Positions 1 to 9,475 of a stretch of DNA of 64,000 nt are shown in pieces (within the stretch, counting starts at the first letter, position 1; each line of letters starts with the position of its first letter). The notes below the pieces were generated by a model, which saw only the letters and a program-made list of their open reading frames with translations, was not told the DNA's origin and made no database searches. Location of the stretch: contig CAIWHK010000031.1 in assembly GCA_903912525.1 (NCBI GenBank), positions 1 to 64,000 on the forward strand, given 5' to 3'. Origin of the DNA: an uncultured bacterium. Lineage in GTDB: Bacteria > Krumholzibacteriota > Krumholzibacteriia > LZORAL124-64-63. Both the position numbers and the translations under genes were made by a program.

Positions 1-1
1 C

Positions 2-604
2 GGGGGCGCCGGCGCGGCCGGAGCGCCGCGCTGGGCACCGGTCACCCGGGCCGACCTTTCGCATGCGCTCGACGCGCGGCCGGGGCCGATCCAGCCGTCG
101 GGCCGCGACACGGACGTGGCCGTCATGGGCCGGGGGTTCTTCGAGATCACGACGGCCGAAGGTCCGCGCTACACGCGCAACGGCTCCTTCATCCTCGACT
201 CCGAGCGCCGGTTGACGACGCCGGACGGCCGCCCGGTCGCCGGGGACGGCGGCGAGATCCGCATTGACGGAAGCGACTTCACGATCGGCGCCGACGGCAC
301 CGTGAACGTGGACGGGCAGAACGTCGCCCGTATCAAGCTGGTCGATTTCGCGGATCCTTCCAGGCTGGAGCACATGGGGGACTCGCTGCTCAAGGCCCCG
401 GCCGACCTGGCCCCGCAGCCCATGGCCGCAGCCGACACCATCATGGCCCAGGGCCACGTCGAGGGCAGCAACGTCAATACCATCGACACCCTCGTGGCGA
501 TGATCGAGGCGCAGCGCGCGTTCGAGATCCAGTCCAAGGTGATGCAGACGGAAAACGACCTGTTGAGCAAGTCGGTGAACAATCTGCCGCGGACCAACGC
601 CTAG
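2..604 (+). CDS. flgF: Flagellar basal-body rod protein FlgF (5' truncated by window edge)
   Basis: C-terminal part of a FlgF/FlgG-type distal/proximal rod protein. The reading frame is open to the left edge, so the true start lies outside the window. The visible part has the family block GRDTDVAVMGRGFFEI followed by a YTRNGSF segment, and ends in the conserved C-terminal rod/hook helix (GSNVNTIDTLVAMIEAQRAFE). It is placed directly before flgG, as flgF is in most flgFG operons, which is why I prefer FlgF over a second FlgG. An internal GTG at 116 could be mistaken for the start, but it lies inside the conserved block. The protein is exported by the flagellar type III system and polymerises in the rod. 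Confidence 0.85.
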   Translation, partial: GGAGAAGAPRWAPVTRADLSHALDARPGPIQPSGRDTDVAVMGRGFFEITTAEGPRYTRNGSFILDSERRLTTPDGRPVAGDGGEIRIDGSDFTIGADGTVNVDGQNVARIKLVDFADPSRLEHMGDSLLKAPADLAPQPMAAADTIMAQGHVEGSNVNTIDTLVAMIEAQRAFEIQSKVMQTENDLLSKSVNNLPRTNA

Positions 605-637
605 CGTGGCCGCCGGACGGCCAGGAGGAGCACACAC

Positions 638-1429
638 ATGATCAGAGCGATGGGTTCCGCCGCCTCGGGCATGAAGGCCCAGCAGATGAATATCGACACG
701 ATCGCCAACAACCTGGCGAACGTGAATACGACGGGCTACAAGCGCAGCCATACCGAGTTCCAGGACCTGCTTTATGAAAAGGTCATGCCCGGCGGCCTGG
801 TCAATGCCGAGGGGCGCGCGACGCCCGTCCGCGTCGAGATCGGCCACGGCGTCAAGCTGGTGGCGACGAACAAGAACTTCGACCAGGGCACGATCGTGGC
901 GACGGGCAACCCGCTCGACGTCATGGTCGAGGGCGACGGATTCTTCCAGCTGCGCATGCCCGACGGCACCATCAAGTACACGCGCGACGGCAGCTTCAAG
1001 ATGGACGCTGACCGCAACGTCGTGACGGCCGCGGGCTACCGGCTCGAGCCGGCGATCGTCATCCCCGCGGATGCCCAGGAAGTCTCGGTCTCGCGCGACG
1101 GCGTCATCAGCACGATGATCGCGGGCGACGACACCAACGTGCAGGAGATCGGCCAGATCGAACTGGCGCGGTTTCCCAATGCCGGCGGCCTGGCGGCCCT
1201 CGGCGGCAACGTGTTCAGCCAGTCGCCGGCCAGCGGCCAACCGCTCCTGGGCACGCCCGGACTCCAGGGCATGGGCGCCACTTCTGCCGGCTACCTCGAA
1301 ATGAGCAACGTCGAGACGGTTGACGAGCTGGTCAACATGATCACGGCCCAGCGCGCCTACGAGCTCAATTCCAAGTCCATCACCATGGCGGACGAGATGC
1401 TGCAGATCGTCAACCGGCTGGTGAGGTAG
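638..1429 (+). CDS. flgG: Flagellar distal rod protein FlgG
   Basis: Full-length FlgG (263 aa, the usual family size). It shows the N-terminal rod motif (NIDTIANNLANVNTTGYKRS, about residues 18-37), the central GDGFFQ and YTRDGSF blocks, and the C-terminal helix (SNVETVDELVNMITAQRAYE) that packs in the rod core. A clear Shine-Dalgarno (CAGGAGGAG) precedes ATG 638. It follows flgF by 33 bases and is followed by flgA after 3 bases. FlgG forms the distal rod that crosses the P and L rings made by genes just downstream. Confidence 0.97.
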   Translation: MIRAMGSAASGMKAQQMNIDTIANNLANVNTTGYKRSHTEFQDLLYEKVMPGGLVNAEGRATPVRVEIGHGVKLVATNKNFDQGTIVATGNPLDVMVEGDGFFQLRMPDGTIKYTRDGSFKMDADRNVVTAAGYRLEPAIVIPADAQEVSVSRDGVISTMIAGDDTNVQEIGQIELARFPNAGGLAALGGNVFSQSPASGQPLLGTPGLQGMGATSAGYLEMSNVETVDELVNMITAQRAYELNSKSITMADEMLQIVNRLVR

Positions 1430-1432
1430 GCC

Positions 1433-2392
1433 ATGAAGTCCGCGGTCCTGGCCCTGGTGATGCTGTCGTCGGTGATGCTGTCGTCGGCGCTGCTCGCGCC
1501 GGCGCCGGCGTCCGCGTGGGTCGTGGACCTGCCCGACAGCCTGAGCGCCGGCACCGGGCTCGTGCGCCTGTCCGACCTGTCGCTGACGCCGGTCCTGCCG
1601 GACGCCGCCGGCATCGTCATCGCCGATGGCGGGGCGCCCGGCGAAACCACGATGGTCACCCGGCAGGGCGTGCTGCGCCGGTTGGTCGTGGCCGGCCTGG
1701 CCGCGACCGTGCAGATGACCGGGGCGACGCGCTGCGTCATCCGCTTCGGCGGCGGGAACCTGGCACCGGAGGCACTGCAGGCCGAGGCCGAGCGCGTTGT
1801 GAACGGACTGCTGCCCCCGACGCCTGCCGGCGCTCCCGCCGTCTGGGCTGCGGTCACCTTGCCCGCTGGCGCCCTGTCCGCAGCCGGTTCCTGGTCGCTC
1901 GAGAGCGAGCGGCGCGAACCACTGCCCGCGGGACGGAGCCAGCTTCGGTTGGTATTGCGGGACGGCTGGCAGTCGCGCGACCTGCCGGTAACCGTCGTCG
2001 TGCATGCACCCGGCGAGTTGGCCGTGGCCCGCCTGGGCGTGCAGCGCGACCAGCCCCTGGACGAGGGGCAGTTCGAATGGCGCTGGACCGACCTGTCGGA
2101 GATTCCCGGCGGCATGGTGGTCTCGCGTGCGCAACTGCAGGACGCCAGCGCCGCGCGCACGATGCGCGCGGGCGATCCGCTGAGGTCGAGCGACCTCAAG
2201 CCGACCCCCGTCATCCGGGCCGGCGATTCGGTGGAACTGATCGTGCAGCGCGGGAGCGTGGCCGTCAGCGTCCGCGCGATGGCGCGGCAGGCGGGCTGCC
2301 TGGGACAGACGATTCCCGTGAGAAACGAACTGACCGGCCGGCTGGTCAACGCCCGCGTGGCGGGACCCGGCGTGGTCGAATGGAGGCGCTGA
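1433..2392 (+). CDS. flgA: P-ring assembly chaperone FlgA
   Basis: Periplasmic chaperone that helps FlgI assemble into the P ring. The protein (319 aa) begins with a Sec signal peptide (hydrophobic stretch to about residue 29, cleavage near ASA-WVV). Its C-terminal half carries the SAF-type domain with the usual blocks: LDEGQFEWRWTDLSEIPGG, then MRAGDPLRSSDLKP, then VSVRAMARQAGCLGQ and a VRNELTGRLVNARV end. It is longer than minimal FlgA because of the N-terminal half, as in many non-enteric bacteria. It sits between flgG and flgH and is almost contiguous with both. Confidence 0.9.
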   Translation: MKSAVLALVMLSSVMLSSALLAPAPASAWVVDLPDSLSAGTGLVRLSDLSLTPVLPDAAGIVIADGGAPGETTMVTRQGVLRRLVVAGLAATVQMTGATRCVIRFGGGNLAPEALQAEAERVVNGLLPPTPAGAPAVWAAVTLPAGALSAAGSWSLESERREPLPAGRSQLRLVLRDGWQSRDLPVTVVVHAPGELAVARLGVQRDQPLDEGQFEWRWTDLSEIPGGMVVSRAQLQDASAARTMRAGDPLRSSDLKPTPVIRAGDSVELIVQRGSVAVSVRAMARQAGCLGQTIPVRNELTGRLVNARVAGPGVVEWRR

Positions 2393-2393
2393 G

Positions 2394-2984
2394 ATGAAGA
2401 GCAACCCGTGGCGTTACCTTGCGGTGGCCCTGGCGGCGACGGTCCTGGTCCCGGCGACGGCGCTGGCGAACCGCCCGTTGATCGACCTGGAGACCGGCAC
2501 CTCGCTGGTCAGCAACCTGAAGGCGCACCGTGTCGGCGACCTGGTCACCATCCTCATCACCGAGGAGGCTACCGCCAGCTCGTCGGCCAAGACCAAGGCC
2601 GACAACAAGAGCGAGCATGGCGCCGGGCCCGGGCTCGGGTTCCTGGATTTCATCAAGCCGTTCGACATCTCGGCGGAGAACAAGTACCAGGGCACGGGCG
2701 ACACCCAGCGTGACGGCAGCCTGCAGGCGCAGATCACCGCCCGCATCACCGAAGTGCTGCACAACGGCGACTTCCGACTGTCGGGCCAGCGCATGGTCAA
2801 CATCAACGGCGAGAAGCAGCTCATCGAGATCACCGGCATCTGCCGCGCGCGCGACATCGGTTCCGACAACACGATCATGAGCACGTACATCTCCGACGCC
2901 CAGATCGCCTACAACGGCTCGGGCCTCGTCACGGACGCGTCCCAGCCGGGCGTCGTCACGCGCATCCTGAACTGGCTCTTCTAG
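2394..2984 (+). CDS. flgH: Flagellar L-ring protein FlgH, without lipobox
   Basis: L-ring subunit that lets the rod pass the outer membrane (196 aa, slightly shorter than the ~230 aa of enteric FlgH). Family blocks are present: a VGDLVTILITEEATASSSA segment near residues 44-62, the glycine-rich middle, and the C-terminal GDFRLSGQRMVNINGEKQ with the final RGxD-like end. Oddly, the signal peptide (about residues 1-25, ending ATALA-N) has no lipobox cysteine; the only cysteine lies deep in the mature protein. FlgH is normally a lipoprotein, so this one probably uses signal peptidase I. It is followed by flgI after 9 bases. Confidence 0.93.
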   Translation: MKSNPWRYLAVALAATVLVPATALANRPLIDLETGTSLVSNLKAHRVGDLVTILITEEATASSSAKTKADNKSEHGAGPGLGFLDFIKPFDISAENKYQGTGDTQRDGSLQAQITARITEVLHNGDFRLSGQRMVNINGEKQLIEITGICRARDIGSDNTIMSTYISDAQIAYNGSGLVTDASQPGVVTRILNWLF

Positions 2985-2993
2985 GGGGACGAC

Positions 2994-4136
2994 ATGAACC
3001 GGGTACGCGGCAATTTGGCGCAGATCGGGTCCGGGGCGGCAGCCGTGGCGCTGTTGGTGGCACTGGCCCTGCCGGCGTCGTCCCTGGAAGCGGACGAGTC
3101 GCGGATCAAGGACCTCGGCTTCCTCGAGGGCACGAGCGCCGAGCCGCTGGTGGGCTACGGCCTGGTCATCGGCCTGAACGGCACCGGCGACAGCCCGAAG
3201 GCGGGCGGCACCAGCAACTCGCTGGCGACGCTGCTGGAGCGCCTCGATGTCACTGTCGCGCCCGGCGACCTCAAGGCGAAGAACGTCGCCGAGGTCATGG
3301 TCACCGCCGACCTGGATCCCAACGCCAATGCCGGCGGCCGCATCGACGTGAAGGTCAGTTCGATGAACGACGCCGGCAGCCTCGAGGGAGGCACCCTCGT
3401 CATGACGCCGCTGAAGTCGATGGACGGCGCCGCGCGCGTCGTTGCGCAGGGCAGCGTCTCGCTGGGCGGTTTTAATGTCACCGCCGGCGGGGGCAACAGC
3501 GTCCGGAAGAACCATGCGCAGTCCGGCATCATCAGCAACGGCGGCACGGTGCGCGTGCCCATCGGCGGCTCCTGGCAGCAGGGCGGGAAAATGGCCTGGC
3601 TGCTGCATTCCCCCGACTTCCAGACGGCGTCGGCCGTCGCGGCCTCGATCAACCATGCGTTCGGCGACGGCGTGGCGCTTGCCCGCGACGCCCAGCGCGT
3701 CGAAGTGACCATCCCGGCGGCCATGGGCGCCGACCCCGTCAGCTTCGTCGCGGCGATGGGCCAGCTCGCCGCGGCCAGCGACGCGCCCGCCCGAGTCGTC
3801 CTGAACGAGCGGACCGGCACGATCATCGTCGGCAAGAATGTGAAGCTGAAGGAAGCCGCCGTGGCGCACGGCACGCTCAAGGTGATCGTCAGCACCGCCT
3901 ACAACGTGTCGCAACCGCAGGCGCTCAGCACGGGTGGGCAGACGGTGGTCACGCCGGATGTGCGGGCCGACACCACCGAACACGAGGCGCGCGTGCTGCG
4001 CGTCCCGGACACGAGCACGGTGGCCGACGTGGTGGCGGTGCTGAACGAGATCGGCGCCACGCCGCGCGACATCATCGCGATCCTCGAGGCGCTCAAACAG
4101 GCCGGTTCGCTGCAGGCGGACCTGGTCATCATGTAG
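2994..4136 (+). CDS. flgI: Flagellar P-ring protein FlgI
   Basis: P-ring subunit anchored to peptidoglycan (380 aa, family-typical). A signal peptide covers roughly residues 1-31. The mature start has [30 protein letters not shown], the FlgI hallmark (first conserved block), followed by [23 protein letters not shown] and the C-terminal [26 protein letters not shown]. Every long family block is present, with no sign of damage. It lies between flgH and the flgJ fusion, so ring and rod-assembly genes form one transcription unit. A GGGGGACG sequence upstream serves as a modest ribosome-binding site. Confidence 0.97.
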   Translation: MNRVRGNLAQIGSGAAAVALLVALALPASSLEADESRIKDLGFLEGTSAEPLVGYGLVIGLNGTGDSPKAGGTSNSLATLLERLDVTVAPGDLKAKNVAEVMVTADLDPNANAGGRIDVKVSSMNDAGSLEGGTLVMTPLKSMDGAARVVAQGSVSLGGFNVTAGGGNSVRKNHAQSGIISNGGTVRVPIGGSWQQGGKMAWLLHSPDFQTASAVAASINHAFGDGVALARDAQRVEVTIPAAMGADPVSFVAAMGQLAAASDAPARVVLNERTGTIIVGKNVKLKEAAVAHGTLKVIVSTAYNVSQPQALSTGGQTVVTPDVRADTTEHEARVLRVPDTSTVADVVAVLNEIGATPRDIIAILEALKQAGSLQADLVIM

Positions 4137-4146
4137 GCGGGGAGTC

Positions 4147-5343
4147 ATGGACGTCACGGGCAACGGGCAGGTCCAGGCAGCTGTCGACCGCGCGCAAGTC
4201 GCGGGCGAGGGCGCCCGCCTCCGTGCGCTGCAGGACAAGCGCGCACCGCACACCCGCGACGACCTGGCCAAGACCGCCCGCGAATTCGAGAGCGTCTTTT
4301 TGAACATGATGCTCGGCGCCATGCGCCAGACCGTGCCCGACAGCGACCTGATGGGCGGCAGCGCGACCCGTATGTACCGGCAGATGCACGACGCCGAGAT
4401 GGCCAAGGTCCTGGCCGGCACCGGCGACGGCTTCGGCATCGCCAAATTGCTGGAATCGCAGTTCGCCTCGCAATTCGCGGCCGAAGAGGATGGCGGGCTG
4501 GACGGCACCGGGGCGACAGCCGCCGCCGACGGGGGGGACGAGCTTCTGGCCGGCGCAAAGCCCGGCCACGGCCTGCCGGCCCAGATGGCGCTGGACCGCT
4601 ACCGCCGGATCGCCGCGCGTGGCGTGGACGGCGATGGGCCGCGCCCGGTGACGACGCGGGACATCGCCCCGTTCATCGCACCGGCGCCGACCCCGACCCA
4701 TGCCGCGGACCGCGAGCCCAACGTGCCGGCGGCGGCGCCGCCGGCTGTCGCTGCCGATATCGACCCACGGACGCCCGGTCGCGACACGCCGCCGCCGGCC
4801 GCCCTTCCCGCCACCAAGGCCGAACCCGCGCCGGTCGCCCGCGATGCGGCGCCGGTGCGCGTCGGCCTGGTGCCGACCGACCTGCGGTTGTCCGATTCCG
4901 GGCTGGTGGCCGCCGAAGCCGACACGGTCGCCCGCTTCGGCGCGCACATCGAGAAGTCGGCCGCGGCCGCCGGGTTGGACCCGCGATTGGTGCTGGCCGT
5001 CGTCATGGAGGAGTCGGGCGGCAACCCGTCCGCCCGGTCGCCGGTGGGCGCCCGCGGCCTGATGCAGTTGATGCCGGGCACGGCCCGCCAGCTGGGTGTG
5101 CACAACGCGCTGGACCCGGCCGCCAACCTGGCCGGCGGCTCGCGCTACCTCTCCGAGCAACTGGAACGGTTTGACGGGCGCCTCGACCTGGCCCTGGCCG
5201 CCTACAACGCGGGACCCGGCGCCGTCGACCGGGCCGGGGGACGGGTGCCGGGCTTCCGGGAGACCCGCGGGTACGTCCAACGGGTCATGGCGCGGTACGA
5301 ACGCATCAAGGGTGGCACGGAACTGGATACAGGGCAGAGGTAA
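4147..5343 (+). CDS. flgJ: FlgJ-type rod-binding protein fused to a lytic transglycosylase domain
   Basis: Rod-cap/peptidoglycan-opening protein (398 aa). Residues about 38-105 are the FlgJ rod-binding domain ([17 protein letters not shown] and [12 protein letters not shown]). Residues 110-265 are a proline/alanine-rich linker. Residues about 275-385 form an SLT-type (GH23) lytic transglycosylase, with the catalytic Glu in [13 protein letters not shown], then [13 protein letters not shown] and the [10 protein letters not shown] block. Enteric FlgJ carries a glucosaminidase-type domain instead, and many FlgJ proteins have only the rod-binding half. Here the enzyme that cuts the wall for the rod is therefore a different fold in the same polypeptide. 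It is placed directly after flgI. Confidence 0.93.
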   Translation: MDVTGNGQVQAAVDRAQVAGEGARLRALQDKRAPHTRDDLAKTAREFESVFLNMMLGAMRQTVPDSDLMGGSATRMYRQMHDAEMAKVLAGTGDGFGIAKLLESQFASQFAAEEDGGLDGTGATAAADGGDELLAGAKPGHGLPAQMALDRYRRIAARGVDGDGPRPVTTRDIAPFIAPAPTPTHAADREPNVPAAAPPAVAADIDPRTPGRDTPPPAALPATKAEPAPVARDAAPVRVGLVPTDLRLSDSGLVAAEADTVARFGAHIEKSAAAAGLDPRLVLAVVMEESGGNPSARSPVGARGLMQLMPGTARQLGVHNALDPAANLAGGSRYLSEQLERFDGRLDLALAAYNAGPGAVDRAGGRVPGFRETRGYVQRVMARYERIKGGTELDTGQR

Positions 5344-5381
5344 GCGTTTCTGCCCAACCCTTTACCTGAGGACGCGGGACG

Positions 5382-5909
5382 ATGCACAACGAGCCGAATC
5401 TGCTGCATCCGGACGAAGTTCGCCTCCTGGCGGACCTTCTGGCCGCGGAACTGACGCACTACCGGCGGCTGCTCCGCCTGGCCTGGCGGCAGAATTCCTA
5501 CATGAAGCGGCAAGATGTCGACCGGTTGTCGGCCAATGCCGGCGACTGGGGTCGCTGGATCCCGGCTTCGGACCGTGCCCGCCTGGCCCGTGAGCGCCTC
5601 GTGGCATCGCTGGGTGGCCGGATGGGCGTGGCGATTCCCCCGGGGCGCGTCGGCGACCTGCTGGACTACGCCGACCCGGGGCAGCGTCAACTTGTTTCCG
5701 GGCTCCTTGCCGAGATCCGCACGACGGCCGGCGCCCTGGCGCGCCAGAACGCGCTGAACCGGCAGCTGGCCGAATTCTGCGTCGAGCTGGCCCACGAGGA
5801 AGCGGAGATCTTCAAACGTTGCGTGCTGCAGGATCCCGCGGGCTGCTACCGCGGCGACGCCAAGCAACACGATCGCGGCCCGGGCGGCGTCATCGTCCGG
5901 CAAGCCTGA
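5382..5909 (+). CDS. flgN: FlgN-like export chaperone for FlgK/FlgL
   Basis: Small, mostly helical protein (175 aa) immediately before flgK (11-base gap). It has the FlgN layout: an N-terminal helix with LLADLLAAELTHYRRLLRLAWRQ, an acidic/heptad middle and a long C-terminal helix (GLLAEIRTTAGALARQNALNRQ). FlgN binds the hook-filament junction proteins FlgK and FlgL in the cytosol and brings them to the export gate. The last ~30 residues (GDAKQHDRGPGG) look disordered. Family resemblance at sequence level is loose; the position between flgJ and flgK supports the call. Confidence 0.75.
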   Translation: MHNEPNLLHPDEVRLLADLLAAELTHYRRLLRLAWRQNSYMKRQDVDRLSANAGDWGRWIPASDRARLARERLVASLGGRMGVAIPPGRVGDLLDYADPGQRQLVSGLLAEIRTTAGALARQNALNRQLAEFCVELAHEEAEIFKRCVLQDPAGCYRGDAKQHDRGPGGVIVRQA

Positions 5910-5920
5910 GAGGAACCCGC

Positions 5921-7291
5921 ATGCCCGGCTTGAACTCGATCATGGACACCAGCCTGTCGGCGCTCTTCGCCGCGCAGGCCGGCCTGGCCACGACCGGTCA
6001 CAATATCGCCAACGCGAACACCGCGGGCTACAGTCGGCAGGAAGTCCTGTTCTCTCCCCGCCGGCCCGACATGACCGCCTACGGGGCGATCGGGCGCGGC
6101 GTGGAAGTGGCCGGGATCCGGCGCATCCAGGACGATTTCGTCCTGAACAACCTGCGCTCGCAGAACGCGCGGGGCCAGTCCTACGCGGCCATCGACTCGT
6201 CGTTGAGCGAAGTGGAGTCGATCCTCGGCTCCATCGACAACGACCACCTGGGCAATGCCCTGTCGGCGTTTTTCAAGTCGTGGAACGCCCTGTCGCAGGC
6301 GTCGATCAACACCACGATGAAAGAGAACGTCGTCGCGAGCGCCAAGAGCCTCATCGCGGACTTCCGTTCCATCGACGACGGCCTGACGGCGCTGGAATCG
6401 AACATCGACTCGAGCATCCAGTTGGAGATCGGCAACCTGAACCGGCTGCTGGGCCAGGTCGCCGACATGAACGGCCAGATCATGGCGGCCGAGACGTCGG
6501 GCGAGCCGGCCAACGACCTGCGCGACCAGCGCGACCTGCTGATCACCCAGGTGTCGTCCATCGCCGAGGTGTCGGTGCTGGAGCGCGAAGACGGGTCGAA
6601 GGACGTCATCCTGGCCGGCCGGACGATGGTGGCCCGCGACAGCGTCACGGTCTTCCAGAGCACCTACGAGAACACGAGCGACGGCTACCGCATGACCGTC
6701 GTCACGCAGGGCAACAAGCAGGCCGTCCAGTTGTCGCAGGGCAAGCTCGAGGGCCTGCTCACCAGCCGCGATGTCCAGGTGCGTCAGGTGCGCGAGCAGC
6801 TGGATGGACTGGCCGCCAAGCTCGTCAACGAGGTCAACGACCTGCACACGCAGGGCCGCACCTCCGAGGGCAGCGGACTGCTGTTCTTCACCGGCTCCAG
6901 CATGCACACGATCGACGTCAACCAGGCCCTCAAGGACAACCCGACCCAGGTGGCCACCGGCCGCACGACGGCCGCGGGTGACAACGAGATCGCGCTGGCG
7001 ATCGCCAACCTCGGCAACGTCAGCAGCGGCGGCACGGGGAGCACGACGGTCACGGACGAATACCGTGCCCTGCTGACCGAACTGGCCAGCAATCGCAGCA
7101 CCTTCGAGTTCATGGTGGTCAACCAGCAGAACGTCGTCGCCGCCCTGGAATCGAAGCTGGCGAGCGTCGCCGGGGTCAGCCTCGACGAAGAGGGCGCCTC
7201 GATGGTCCGTTACCAGAACAGCTACAACGCGGCCGCGAAGGTCATCGGCACGGTGCAGGAAATGTACGACACACTCATGAACATGGTCTAG
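5921..7291 (+). CDS. flgK: Hook-associated protein 1 FlgK
   Basis: First junction protein between hook and filament. ATG 5921 is chosen because it has an AGAGGAAC ribosome-binding site and starts right at the conserved N-terminus (GLNSIMDTSLSALFAAQAGL, then GHNIANANTAGYSRQ). The frame is open upstream into flgN, but that part is not FlgK-like. The product is 456 aa, clearly shorter than the ~550 aa enteric protein, so the outer D3-type domain is probably reduced or missing. The C-terminus has the D0 helix block ending YQNSYNAAAKVIGTVQEMYD. It is followed by flgL after 16 bases. Confidence 0.95.
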   Translation: MPGLNSIMDTSLSALFAAQAGLATTGHNIANANTAGYSRQEVLFSPRRPDMTAYGAIGRGVEVAGIRRIQDDFVLNNLRSQNARGQSYAAIDSSLSEVESILGSIDNDHLGNALSAFFKSWNALSQASINTTMKENVVASAKSLIADFRSIDDGLTALESNIDSSIQLEIGNLNRLLGQVADMNGQIMAAETSGEPANDLRDQRDLLITQVSSIAEVSVLEREDGSKDVILAGRTMVARDSVTVFQSTYENTSDGYRMTVVTQGNKQAVQLSQGKLEGLLTSRDVQVRQVREQLDGLAAKLVNEVNDLHTQGRTSEGSGLLFFTGSSMHTIDVNQALKDNPTQVATGRTTAAGDNEIALAIANLGNVSSGGTGSTTVTDEYRALLTELASNRSTFEFMVVNQQNVVAALESKLASVAGVSLDEEGASMVRYQNSYNAAAKVIGTVQEMYDTLMNMV

Positions 7292-7307
7292 GGGAGGGAA
7301 TGACGCG

Positions 7308-8840
7308 ATGAGCATGCGCATCACAGACAGTTACATGGCGTCGATCCTGCTCGGCGACCTGAACCGCAGCCTGGGCAACATGCTGGACCAGCAGCGCATG
7401 GCAGGCAGCATGAGGCGGCTGAATTCCTATGCCGACGACCCGCGCGCCGTCGGCACCATCAACCGCTACAATTCCCTTCTCGCCAACAACGAGGACTACC
7501 TGTCGAACGTCTCGAAGAGCCGCGTGATCGTCGACTCGACCGACGTGGCCCTCCAGAGCATCAGCGACGTCCTGGCGCAGGCCCGCGAACTCGCATTGCG
7601 CGAGTCGTCCGCGCTCTCGGACAACGACACCGCGACGGTTCAGGTGCAGTCCCTGATGGATCGCCTCATGGACGTCCTGAACACGGACGTCGAGGGCAAC
7701 TACATCTTCTCCGGGCGGCAGGTGTTCACACCGCCGTTCGTGCGCAGCGGCGACTCGGTCCTCTACCAGGGCGACAGTGGGGAAATCCTGTCCCGGACCG
7801 GTCCGTCGTCCACGACGGCCGTGAACCTTCCCGGCAGCGTTTTCATGGGCAACAGCAGCGCCACGCTGGGTGGCCGCGTCGACATCGCCCCGGCGGTCAC
7901 CGGAGCCACGCTCCTGGCCGACCTGAACCTGGGCGACGGCTGGCAGGCCGGTTCGGTTTCGATCACCAACGGCACCGGCGCCGCCTGGGAAGTCGACCTC
8001 TCGGGCGCGCTGACGGTGTCGGATGTCATCAACACGATCAACGCTTCCACCGGCGGCGCCGTTACGGTCGCTGTCCAGGCCAACGGCAAGGGCCTGATCC
8101 TGACGGGCACAGGCCCGATGGCGATCACGGAGGTCTCCGGCGGCCGGGCCGCCGCTTCGCTCGGGATCAACGGCACCACGACGGGCGGGACGCTGACCGG
8201 GCGCGACATACGCTCGGCTGCCGGCGACGCCACCCTGCTGGCGAACGTGGCGGCATTCAGCGGCAAGTTGCCGCTGGGCACGATGACGATCACCTGGCAG
8301 GGGACTGCGCACGCCGTCGACCTCAGTGCGGCAGCCACGCTGGGCGACCTCAGGACCATGATCGCCGCCGCCGTGCCGGGGATGGAATTGCAGGTGCGCA
8401 ACTCGGCGCTCGTCCTGGTGGGCGGCAGCACCGACCGGTTCACCGTCGCCAACAGCGACGCGACGAATACGGCCACGGCCCTGGGCCTGGCCGGCGAGGG
8501 CGGCCCCACGCGGCTGTTCGGGATGCTTGAAGACCTCAAGGCGTCGCTGGCCGCCGGGGACACTGACGCGATCCGCGGCGCGGCCAGCGAACTGGCCTCG
8601 CTCGAGGACCTCATCCAGAAGCTGATGATCCGCAACGGCGGTCGCCAGAACGACCTCGACTGGTCCGAAGGCGTGCTCCGGCAGCGGAACGAGCGCCTGC
8701 GCTCGAACCTGTCGCTGGAGACGGATGTGGATGTGGCCCAGGTCGCCTCCGACCTGAGCCGGGCCGAGACGACGTACCAGGCGAGCCTGCTGGTGGCCAG
8801 CAAGCTCTACCAGACCAACCTGATGCAGTACCTGCGTTAG
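7308..8840 (+). CDS. flgL: Hook-associated protein 3 FlgL with inserted tandem domains
   Basis: Second junction protein. N- and C-terminal flagellin-like segments are normal (SMRITDSYMASILLGDLNRS at the start; ETTYQASLLVASKLYQTNLMQYL at the end). At 510 aa it is much longer than the ~300-320 aa of many FlgL proteins. The extra length is a surface insertion from about residue 190 to 400, made of two related units (about 196-285 and 308-397). Each has the pattern ATLLA-x-hydrophobic, a short beta segment, VDLS, a SDVINTINA-type helix and a final LGI/LGL. This resembles the Flagellin_IN repeat found in other exported flagellar proteins. The unit probably decorates the filament base. Confidence 0.93.
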   Translation: MSMRITDSYMASILLGDLNRSLGNMLDQQRMAGSMRRLNSYADDPRAVGTINRYNSLLANNEDYLSNVSKSRVIVDSTDVALQSISDVLAQARELALRESSALSDNDTATVQVQSLMDRLMDVLNTDVEGNYIFSGRQVFTPPFVRSGDSVLYQGDSGEILSRTGPSSTTAVNLPGSVFMGNSSATLGGRVDIAPAVTGATLLADLNLGDGWQAGSVSITNGTGAAWEVDLSGALTVSDVINTINASTGGAVTVAVQANGKGLILTGTGPMAITEVSGGRAAASLGINGTTTGGTLTGRDIRSAAGDATLLANVAAFSGKLPLGTMTITWQGTAHAVDLSAAATLGDLRTMIAAAVPGMELQVRNSALVLVGGSTDRFTVANSDATNTATALGLAGEGGPTRLFGMLEDLKASLAAGDTDAIRGAASELASLEDLIQKLMIRNGGRQNDLDWSEGVLRQRNERLRSNLSLETDVDVAQVASDLSRAETTYQASLLVASKLYQTNLMQYLR

Positions 8841-8883
8841 ACCGGGGGACGGCGCGCAGCGCCGCGATCGACAAGGAGCCGAG

Positions 8884-9423
8884 ATGGCGAAGTTCAACAC
8901 GGTGCGATTCGGGGAGCTGGACTACCAGCAGAGCGACGTGATCCACCTGCCCGACGGCCTGGTCGGCATGCCGCAGCTGCGCAACTGGCTGCTGCTGGAA
9001 ATGGGTGACGACATCCCCATGAAGTGGCTGCAGTCCCTCGACCGCAGCGACTTCGGCGTGCCCGTGGCCCCGGCGTGGCTGTTCCACGACGAATACGAGT
9101 TCGACCTGCCGGCCGCCGCGGCCCGCCACCTGCAGACCACGGACGCCGCGAACCTGACGGTGATGGTCATCACGACCATCCACCCGGGCGGGGTCCTGGT
9201 CACGGGTAACCTGATGGCGCCGTTGGTGATCGACACCGAGACCCGTCGGGGACTGCAGCTGACGCTGGATGACCAGAAGTGGAGCCTGCGCCAGGAGATC
9301 GATTACTGCAAATTTGAGCTTGCCGTAACCGGTCAGACCCCGGAAAATGCCGGTCAGACGGTGCCGATGGCCTCGGGTGCCCTGCGGATGTCCGCCGGGG
9401 CTGCCGAGACAGTCGGGGCCTGA
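8884..9423 (+). CDS. fliW: Flagellar assembly factor FliW (CsrA antagonist)
   Basis: FliW binds CsrA, or flagellin when it accumulates, and so couples flagellin translation to secretion. The 179-aa protein has the FliW core: [23 protein letters not shown] at the N-terminus, [17 protein letters not shown] in the middle, and the [12 protein letters not shown] and NLMAPLVID blocks. A ~30-residue tail after VDYCKFEL-type sequence is not conserved. An AAGGAG ribosome-binding site precedes ATG 8884. csrA starts 52 bases downstream, the common partner arrangement. Confidence 0.96.
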   Translation: MAKFNTVRFGELDYQQSDVIHLPDGLVGMPQLRNWLLLEMGDDIPMKWLQSLDRSDFGVPVAPAWLFHDEYEFDLPAAAARHLQTTDAANLTVMVITTIHPGGVLVTGNLMAPLVIDTETRRGLQLTLDDQKWSLRQEIDYCKFELAVTGQTPENAGQTVPMASGALRMSAGAAETVGA

Positions 9424-9475
9424 GCCGGTCACGCCCTGTGGGGGCGTTTGGCTGGAAACAGGACAGGGAGGTCCC

